This document shows positions 58,719 to 64,000 of a DNA stretch of 64,000 nucleotides, piece by piece. A program made the translations under genes and the position numbers. The DNA comes from Mumia quercus (GTDB lineage Bacteria > Actinomycetota > Actinomycetes > Propionibacteriales > Nocardioidaceae), in assembly GCF_025506335.1 (NCBI RefSeq), contig NZ_JANZYO010000003.1:1-64000 (forward strand), read 5' to 3'. The notes under the pieces are model-generated. The model saw only the letters and a list, made by a program, of their open reading frames with translations, was not told the origin of the DNA and searched no databases. How positions within the stretch are numbered: the stretch's first letter is position 1; every line of letters starts with the position of its first letter.

Positions 58719-59324
58719 ATGACCTCGACCCCGCGCTGGTTCTCCGAGACGTCCGACGGCCACTCGCAGTGGTACATCGAGCGCTTCCGCACCATGGAGC
58801 TCGAGGGCGTCGACCTCGGTGGAGAGGCCAGGCTCGTCAACGCGCTCGTGCCCCCGCGGTCGCGGATCCTCGACGCCGGGTGCGGTCCTGGCCGCGTCGG
58901 CGCGCGCCTGTACGCGGCGGGGCACGACGTGGTCGGTGTCGACGTCGACCCCGCGCTGATCGAGGCCGCCGAGGAAGACCACCCCGGCCCGCAGTGGCGC
59001 GTCGGCGACCTCGCGGCGCTGGAGCTCGACGGCGACCCGTTCGACCTCGCGGTCTGCGCCGGCAACGTCATGGTGTTCCTCGCGCCTGGCTCCGAGCAGA
59101 CGGTGCTCGAACGCCTCAAGGCCCACGTCCGCCCCGGCGGCCGGATCGTGATCGGCTTCCGGACCGACCGGCCGTACGGGCCCGCGGACCTGGACACCGA
59201 CGCCGCGGCCGCGGGCCTGCTCCTCGAGCAGCGCTTCGCGACTTGGGACCTCGTGCCGTACGACGACTCCGCGGACTTCTCGGTCACCTTCCTGCGCGTG
59301 CCGTCCGACCCCGAGACCCGATGA
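58719..59324 (+). CDS. Class I SAM-dependent methyltransferase
   Basis: 201 residues with a Rossmann-type SAM fold: LDAGCGPGRVGARLYAAGHDVVGVDVDPALIE (motif I with the acidic strand end), VGDLAALELDGDPFDLAVCAGNVM (motif III/IV). The C-terminal FSVTFLRVP is a beta-hairpin. Substrate unknown; small-molecule type. It begins 27 bases after cobQ and its stop overlaps the start of the next gene in ATGA, so a four-gene run from cobQ is likely, though function need not be related. Confidence 0.88.
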   Translation: MTSTPRWFSETSDGHSQWYIERFRTMELEGVDLGGEARLVNALVPPRSRILDAGCGPGRVGARLYAAGHDVVGVDVDPALIEAAEEDHPGPQWRVGDLAALELDGDPFDLAVCAGNVMVFLAPGSEQTVLERLKAHVRPGGRIVIGFRTDRPYGPADLDTDAAAAGLLLEQRFATWDLVPYDDSADFSVTFLRVPSDPETR

Positions 59325-59704
59325 GCCCTCGCGCCCTGACGTCGTGCGTCCTCCTCGGCGTGGTCGCCGCCGGGTTGGCGGCGCGGGCCTTCCTCCCCGC
59401 GGCGGTCGCGGGACCGGTCGGGGACATGCTCTACGCGACGCTCGTCGTCCTGCTCGTCGCGGTGGTGCGTCCGCGCACAGGGCCGGTCACCGTCGCGCTG
59501 GTCGGCTTCGCGGTGTGCGCGGCGGTCGAGCTCTTCCAGCTCACCGGTGTGCCGGCCGCTCTGGCAGAGCGCGTCCCGGCGGTACGGCTCGTGCTGGGAA
59601 CGACGTTCTGGGCGCCGGACCTGCTCCTGTACGCCGTCGGCGCGGTGGTCGGGGGCGCCCTCTGCATCGCCGTCGCTCGCGCCGGTCGCGGGAGGAGGCG
59701 GTGA
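59321..59704 (+). CDS. DUF2809 membrane protein
   Basis: 127 residues with four hydrophobic helices: LTSCVLLGVVAAGLAARAFL, DMLYATLVVLLVAVVRP, VTVALVGFAVCAAVELFQLT and the family-typical LVLGTTFWAPDLLLYAVGA. The LGTTFWAPDLL segment is diagnostic for DUF2809. Function unknown. The gene overlaps its neighbours by ATGA (59321) and GTGA (59701), so it is part of a translationally coupled run with the methyltransferase and FhuF-like genes. Confidence 0.85.
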   Translation: MSPRALTSCVLLGVVAAGLAARAFLPAAVAGPVGDMLYATLVVLLVAVVRPRTGPVTVALVGFAVCAAVELFQLTGVPAALAERVPAVRLVLGTTFWAPDLLLYAVGAVVGGALCIAVARAGRGRRR

Positions 59705-60348
59705 ACGAGGCGCTCGACGCGCTCGGGTCGTACTTCGCGCTCGAGGCGTTGCCCGACGATCCGGTCGCCGCCGGCTGGCGCCCGCTCGCGGACCTGCTCG
59801 AGCCGGGCCCGCTGGAGGAGCGGGTCGCGTACACGGCGGCGTACCTCTCCCGTCTCGGTGGCGCGCCGGTCGAGGAGCGGGTCGCGGCGTCGACGGTGTC
59901 GCTCGGTCTGTTCTCGCGGCTGCGGTCGCCGGTGGTCGGCGCGGCCGTGCTCGGGGTACGGCTGCCGCCGCTGACGCTGACCACGATCTGGTGGCGGGCG
60001 TTCGAGAGCGGACCGTGGCCCCTCGCCGTGCAGCAGGCGTCTGCGACGACGGCGGACGAGGTGCCGCTCGGCCCGCTGGTCGAACGCTTCGCCACCGGCT
60101 TCTCGCTGTCACGCACGGTCCTGTGGGGAAACGCGACGTCGGCGTTGTTCGGGGCGGGCGCAGCGCTCCGGACGACGCGGCCCGACCTCGTGCCCGCCGC
60201 CGCCGCGTACGCGCGCGCCGCGCTCGCGCGTGAGTCGTTCGCCGGCACCGGTGACCTCGTCGACGGTCAGTTCGTACGACGCTCGTGCTGCCTCTACTAC
60301 CGCGTGCCGGGCGGCGGCTACTGCGGCGACTGCGTGCTCGCCCACTGA
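59701..60348 (+). CDS. FhuF-like (2Fe-2S) ferric iron reductase
   Basis: 215 residues. The C-terminal cluster C-C-x10-C-x2-C (SCCLYYRVPGGGYCGDC) is the characteristic 2Fe-2S binding motif of FhuF, which reduces iron in hydroxamate siderophores. The upstream helical region (LDALGSYFALEALPDDPVAAGW) is typical of this family. GTG start in overlap with the DUF2809 gene. Its stop codon (TGA at 60346-60348) touches the left arm of a large hairpin. Linked to the siderophore reductase and IdeR box at 17 kb only by function. Confidence 0.88.
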   Translation: MNEALDALGSYFALEALPDDPVAAGWRPLADLLEPGPLEERVAYTAAYLSRLGGAPVEERVAASTVSLGLFSRLRSPVVGAAVLGVRLPPLTLTTIWWRAFESGPWPLAVQQASATTADEVPLGPLVERFATGFSLSRTVLWGNATSALFGAGAALRTTRPDLVPAAAAYARAALARESFAGTGDLVDGQFVRRSCCLYYRVPGGGYCGDCVLAH

Positions 60349-60417
60349 CGAAGCCACGGTTTCTGGGACGAAGCGCGCCTTGTAGGGATGGCTTCGTCCC
60401 AGAAACCATGGCTTCGT
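60348..60417. repeat. 27-base near-perfect hairpin between the FhuF-like and second AbiEi/DUF559 genes
   Basis: Bases 60348-60374 (ACGAAGCCACGG then TTTCTGGGACGAAGC) pair with 60391-60417 apart from one C-A mismatch, around a 16-base loop. It sits between two convergent genes, 18 bases from the AbiEi/DUF559 stop. It can terminate both. Its layout is like the hairpin inside cobA (29 bases, 16-base loop, one A-C mismatch), but the sequence is unrelated. Confidence 0.85.
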
Positions 60418-60434
60418 GCGCTCAGCGGGTGCGC

Positions 60435-61454
60435 TCAGCGGCGCCGCGCACGCAGCCGTGCCGCCTTGTCCAGCTCGCGGCGTACGTACGCAGCGGTCCG
60501 CGCGCGGTTCTCCGGCGCGAGGTCGGCCCAGGTGATCCGGATGACCGACCATCCGACGTCGCGCAGGGCGCGTTCACGTCGCTTCTCCGCTGACGCCCTC
60601 GTCCTCGCCGCGCCGGGGCGGTCCGGGTCGTCGGCGTACTTCAGCATCCCGTCGACCTCGACGACCAGCCCGGCCTCGGGCCATGCGAAGTCCGCCTCCG
60701 CGTACGCGTCGGGACCGAACGCGATCTCGTGCTGCGTGCTCGGGCGGGGGAGGTCGTGCTCCCAGCACAGGACGAGGAAGCGCACCTCGGCGACGCTCCC
60801 GCACCGGGCGTCGGCGATGGCGATCCCGTCGGCGGCCCGTCGGGCCCCCCGTCGTCGGCCGAGTGCGTGGAGCGCAGACCGCAGCCCGGCCTTGGTCGAC
60901 TCCTCGTCGAACAGCTCGACCATGCCGCGACGCCGGGCGTCCCACCGTTCGTGCGCCAGCCAGCTGGAAGCGAGGACGGTCGCGGCGTCGAGCGAGACGG
61001 TGGTCATCGTCTCGACGACGGCGCGGACCGGTTCCACGCACCGGATGCCGTCCACCACCACGATCGAGGAGGGCTCGACCGGACCGCGGTGGTACGCGAC
61101 CGAGGGCGTCCGGCGACTCGTCGTCCCGACGACGCGGGCGACGTGAGCGACGTCCAGATCGAGCCCGTACGTCCCGCGACCGCCGTAGTCGCCCAACCCG
61201 TGCGCGACCACCGCGGAGTCGTGAGTGGCGACGACGTCGTCCTCGCGCGTCGCGAGCACGCTGCGGAGCAGCAGCAGGTGCCGTGCGCGCTGGTCGAGAG
61301 TGTCGTAGAGCGCCTTCGGTGCGTAGACGCCCCGTCGTACGGACGTCCACAGGGCGGCATCCGCCACGTCGTGGTCGTCGTGTCCGGCGGCGAGCACCTC
61401 GCTGCGGGTCACGAAGCCACCGTTCGCGCGGGCGATCCGTTCCAGTCGGTGCAT
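60435..61454 (-). CDS. AbiEi-type/DUF559 protein (second copy in the window)
   Basis: 339 residues. N-terminal AbiEi-like winged helix (IARANGGFVTRSEVLAAGHDDHDVADAALWTSVRRGVYAP), a beta-rich middle with AYHRGPVEPSSIVVVDGIRCVEPVRAVVETM, and a C-terminal DUF559/Vsr-like domain. That domain shows AEADFAWPEAGLVVEVDGMLKYADD with Asp and Glu at the nuclease positions, plus RRERALRDVGWSVIRITWADL. No toxin partner is present. A long hairpin adjoins its 3' end, as with the first copy at 21.9 kb. Confidence 0.75.
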   Translation of the reverse strand: MHRLERIARANGGFVTRSEVLAAGHDDHDVADAALWTSVRRGVYAPKALYDTLDQRARHLLLLRSVLATREDDVVATHDSAVVAHGLGDYGGRGTYGLDLDVAHVARVVGTTSRRTPSVAYHRGPVEPSSIVVVDGIRCVEPVRAVVETMTTVSLDAATVLASSWLAHERWDARRRGMVELFDEESTKAGLRSALHALGRRRGARRAADGIAIADARCGSVAEVRFLVLCWEHDLPRPSTQHEIAFGPDAYAEADFAWPEAGLVVEVDGMLKYADDPDRPGAARTRASAEKRRERALRDVGWSVIRITWADLAPENRARTAAYVRRELDKAARLRARRR

Positions 61455-61522
61455 GGCGTCAGGGTGGCGTACGCGAGCCGTCGGGCGCCGCGGCGGAGGA
61501 AGCTGCCTGTGGACAACCGCCG

Positions 61523-62008
61523 TCAGGCGACGCCCTTCTCGTAGCGGCGGCACGGCACGGGGAACCGTCCACCGGCGACCTCGGCGTCGTACGTGAGGCC
61601 GCCGGCGTCGACCCACCCCTGCCGTTCGTAGAAGCGGCGTGCCCGGTCGTTGCCCGGCGCGACGGCGAGCCACGCGCGCTGATGACCCGCTGCGGCCACC
61701 TGACGCTCGGCCTCCGCGAGCAGCGTCGGGGCGACGGCACCGCCGCGGTGTCCGCGGTCCACGTAGACCTGCTCGACCTCGTCGCCCGTCACCATCACGA
61801 AGCCGGCGACCTCGTCCCCGACGAGCGCGACGGTCGTGTCGGCCAGGCGGGCGAGCGCCCGCTGTTCGAACGACTCCCGCGACCGGGCAGCGACCAGCGC
61901 CTCCGGGACCTGACCGAGATGGCCGTCGCCCCACCCCTCGTGCCAGATCGCGGCGACCGCCGCCGCGTCCTCGCTCCGCGCCGGACGCAGCTGCGGAGTG
62001 GGGCTCAT
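61523..62008 (-). CDS. GNAT-family N-acetyltransferase
   Basis: 161 residues with a full GNAT fold: LRPARSEDAAAVAAIWHEGW at the start, VDRGHRGGAVAPTLLAEAERQVAAAG as the acetyl-CoA loop/helix and LAVAPGNDRARRFYERQGWVDAG near the end. Acceptor unknown. TAGCCT lies seven bases upstream of the ATG on the minus strand, suggesting leaderless expression. No clear link with the flanking genes. Confidence 0.87.
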   Translation of the reverse strand: MSPTPQLRPARSEDAAAVAAIWHEGWGDGHLGQVPEALVAARSRESFEQRALARLADTTVALVGDEVAGFVMVTGDEVEQVYVDRGHRGGAVAPTLLAEAERQVAAAGHQRAWLAVAPGNDRARRFYERQGWVDAGGLTYDAEVAGGRFPVPCRRYEKGVA

Positions 62009-62064
62009 GGGCGTCAGGCTAGTCCAGCCGAAGCGCGCGAGACCGCCTCGCGTACGTTCGGAGG

Positions 62065-63738
62065 ATGAGCGACTTCACTCCTCGTACCCCCACGCCCATG
62101 GACCAGCTGGCCGACGCCTGGCTCGTCGAGATGATGGAGCTCAGCCCCGAGCTGCACGTCGAGCTCGGGCGGCCGGGGCGGGAGGGGGACTACACCGACT
62201 TCTCGCCCGAGGGTGCCCAGGCACGAGCGGACGCGGCGCGCCGCGCGCTCGCCCGCGTCGGCGACACGGAGGTCCGCGACCAGGCCGACGAGATCACCCG
62301 CGACGAGCTCGTCCGTACGCTCGAGCTCGAGCTGGAGCAGCACGACGCCGGGTTCTGGCGCCGCGACCTCAACGTGATCGCGTCACCGGCGCAGGGCATC
62401 CGCGAGATCTTCGACCTGATGCCGACCGAGACCGAGGCCGACTGGGAGCACGTCGCGAAGCGGCTCGCGCAGGTGCCGACCGCGGTCGAGGGGTACGTCG
62501 CGTCGTTGCGCGCGGGCATCGCCGCCAAGGACGCCCCGGCCGTACGCCAGGCGCAGGAGGTGGCCGAGCAGGCGCGCGGCCACGCGGCACCGGACGGGTT
62601 CTTCGGCACGCTCGCCGGCCACCCGGCCGCGCCCGAGGGCCTGCGTGCCGACCTCGAGCGAGGCGCGCGTGCCGCCGCCGAGGCGTACGGGGCGCTGGCG
62701 CTGTTCCTCTCCGACGAGCTCGCCCCTGCGGCGCCGACGGGTGACGCCGCGGGTCGCGAGCGGTACGCGCTGGCGTCGCGCGGTTTCGTCGGGGTCGAGA
62801 TCGACCTCGACGAGACGTACGAGTGGGGCGTCGAGGAGCTTGCGCGGATGGTCGCCGAGCAGGAGAAGGTCGCGGACCAGGTCTTCCCCGGCGCCAGCGT
62901 CCTGGAGGCGGTCGCCTACCTCGAGGCCGACGAGTCGCGGCGCCTGCACGGCACCGACGCGCTGCAGGAGTGGATGCAGGCAGCCAGTGACCGCGCCGTC
63001 CGCGAGCTGGCGGCGACCCACTTCGACATCCCCGACCCGCTGCGCACCCTGGAGTGCCGGATCGCGCCGACGCAGGACGGCGGGATCTACTACACGGGTC
63101 CGACGGAGGACTTCTCGCGTCCCGGCCGGATGTGGTGGGCGGTCCCCGAGGGAGTCACCGACTTCGACACGTGGCGCGAGCTGACGACCGTCTACCACGA
63201 GGGCGTTCCCGGCCACCACCTCCAGGTCGGGCTGGCGACGTACAACAGCGCCGAGCTCAACGGGTGGCGTCGACTCAACTGGAACTCGGGTCACGGCGAG
63301 GGGTGGGCGCTGTACGCCGAGCGCCTGATGGCCGACCTCGGCTACCTCGACGACCCGGCGGACCGGCTCGGCATGCTCGACGGGCAGCGGATGCGTGCCG
63401 CGCGCGTCGTCGTCGACCTGGGAGTGCACCTCGGCCTGCAGAAGCCGGACGGCTCGGGTCGCTGGACGGGCGACGACGCCCTGCCGTTCATGCTCGAGCA
63501 CGTGAACATGGACGAGGCGTTCGTGCGTTTCGAGGTCAACCGCTACCTCGGCTGGCCGGGGCAGGCGCCGTCGTACAAGGTCGGGCAGCGCCTCTGGGAG
63601 CAGCTGCGCGACGACTGGGTCGCTGCCAACGGCGGAGCGGGCGCGGACCTCAAGGAGTTCCACCGCCGTGCGCTCGCCGTGGGCAGCATCGGGCTCGGCA
63701 CGCTTCGCCGGGCGCTGCTCGCCCCCGAGCGCGGCTGA
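62065..63738 (+). CDS. DUF885-family metallopeptidase-like protein
   Basis: 557 residues of the DUF885 family, which is related to M32-type metalloproteases. The zinc-binding motif HEGVPGHH is at VYHEGVPGHHLQVGLATY (about residue 378), and GWALYAERLMADLGYLDDP contains a downstream glutamate. The N-terminus is helical and charged without a signal peptide, thus probably cytoplasmic. Exact substrate unknown. TACGTT at 62053-62058 lies six bases from the ATG. Confidence 0.9.
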   Translation: MSDFTPRTPTPMDQLADAWLVEMMELSPELHVELGRPGREGDYTDFSPEGAQARADAARRALARVGDTEVRDQADEITRDELVRTLELELEQHDAGFWRRDLNVIASPAQGIREIFDLMPTETEADWEHVAKRLAQVPTAVEGYVASLRAGIAAKDAPAVRQAQEVAEQARGHAAPDGFFGTLAGHPAAPEGLRADLERGARAAAEAYGALALFLSDELAPAAPTGDAAGRERYALASRGFVGVEIDLDETYEWGVEELARMVAEQEKVADQVFPGASVLEAVAYLEADESRRLHGTDALQEWMQAASDRAVRELAATHFDIPDPLRTLECRIAPTQDGGIYYTGPTEDFSRPGRMWWAVPEGVTDFDTWRELTTVYHEGVPGHHLQVGLATYNSAELNGWRRLNWNSGHGEGWALYAERLMADLGYLDDPADRLGMLDGQRMRAARVVVDLGVHLGLQKPDGSGRWTGDDALPFMLEHVNMDEAFVRFEVNRYLGWPGQAPSYKVGQRLWEQLRDDWVAANGGAGADLKEFHRRALAVGSIGLGTLRRALLAPERG

Positions 63739-63754
63739 TATTTCGGGGACGCTG

Positions 63755-63790
63755 GATCGGCTGGCGGGATAGTCTCCCGCCAGCCCGATC
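63755..63790. promoter_or_regulatory. Inverted repeat enclosing TAGTCT upstream of the last gene
   Basis: GATCGGCTGGCGGGA (63755-63769) pairs with 63775-63790 allowing one bulged base; the small centre contains TAGTC, and TAGTCT (63770-63775) is a plausible -10 hexamer. It lies after the DUF885 stop and before the final gene, like the one ahead of purS at 10881-10910. Confidence 0.4.
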
Positions 63791-63803
63791 CGCGAGGAGC
63801 CCC

Positions 63804-64000
63804 ATGCCCGACGTCAGTACTCTCGACCCCGTCCCGCTGCGCCGGCGCGTCGTGGCCGCGTCGGTCGCCGCTGTCGCGGTCGCCGCCCTCCTCCTCGCAG
63901 CCCTCGCTGCTCTCGTCTACAACGGGGTGTGGACGCAGGCACGGGCAGAGGCGCTGGTGGGCGGCGAGCGGTACGTCTACGGCACGTACGCGTGGTGGGA
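63804..64000 (+). CDS. Membrane protein, truncated by the window end
   Basis: The first 65 residues: LDPVPLRRRVVAASVAAVAVAALLLAALAALVY is a basic N-terminus followed by one membrane helix, then an external segment GVWTQARAEALVGGERYVYGTYAWW. This start would fit a sensor kinase or anchored enzyme, but the remainder is outside the window, so I do not name it. GAGGAG precedes the ATG at seven bases. Confidence 0.6.
   Translation, partial: MPDVSTLDPVPLRRRVVAASVAAVAVAALLLAALAALVYNGVWTQARAEALVGGERYVYGTYAWW

Overview
The window is 64 kb of very GC-rich DNA with dense, mostly operonic genes, many GTG starts and frequent 4-base stop/start overlaps (ATGA or GTGA). Gene content (PurS/PurQ/PurL purine synthesis, MMPL exporter, Eis-like acetyltransferase, Ddn-like deazaflavin enzyme, ECF sigma/zinc anti-sigma pair, CobL fusion, ECF cobalamin transporter) points to an actinomycete. 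The style of the interspersed repeats and the many AbiEi/DUF559 and TetR genes suggest the Nocardioidaceae or a close relative; that placement is inference. No rRNA, tRNA, CRISPR array, prophage or intact transposase was seen.

Layout. 1-2.4 kb: small regulator/membrane gene pair divergent from purB. 2.4-4.3 kb: ECF sigma factor, its zinc anti-sigma factor and a divergent lipoprotein, with matching promoter sequences facing both ways. 4.3-7.1 kb: drug-type ABC exporter and divergent WYL regulator. 7.2-11.9 kb: esterase, purC, acyl-CoA ligase, purS and purQ. 11.9-14 kb: ABC-type ATPase/membrane pair. 14-19.5 kb: secreted paralogue pair, Mn/Fe transporter, siderophore-interacting reductase, Eis-like acetyltransferase, cupin. 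19.5-23.4 kb: purL, then an AbiEi/DUF559 gene bracketed by two inverted copies of a palindromic repeat, then a GNAT. 23.4-27.2 kb: LytS-type kinase, LytTR regulator, small membrane protein and sodium:solute symporter. 27-33.9 kb: acyl-CoA oxidase, TetR plus MMPL exporter, lytic transglycosylase, sirtuin. 35.7-43.8 kb: cobalamin genes cobU, cobS, cobT, cobA and cobL, interrupted by a DUF3311/MctP-type symporter operon and an epimerase. 44-48 kb: TetR, deazaflavin enzyme, membrane phosphatase-like protein, PNPOx-like enzyme. 48.1-52.5 kb: a cobalamin riboswitch driving a surface DUF4430 protein and an EcfT-EcfAA-EcfS transporter. 52.5-57 kb: quinone reductase, P450 and Baeyer-Villiger monooxygenase with a divergent TetR. 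57-64 kb: cobQ, small genes, a second AbiEi/DUF559 gene with a large hairpin beside it, a DUF885 peptidase-like protein and a truncated membrane protein at the window edge.

Themes. (1) Cobalamin: biosynthesis genes and a riboswitch-controlled importer lie in the same window. (2) Purines: five pur genes are scattered over 21 kb. (3) Divergent regulator/target pairs have clear palindromic operators. (4) Several long, near-perfect hairpins of unrelated sequence but similar build occur, two beside AbiEi/DUF559 genes and one inside the cobA coding sequence; these are the most unusual structures. (5) Many genes have a TANNNT hexamer 6-8 bases before the start codon, which suggests widespread leaderless transcription.
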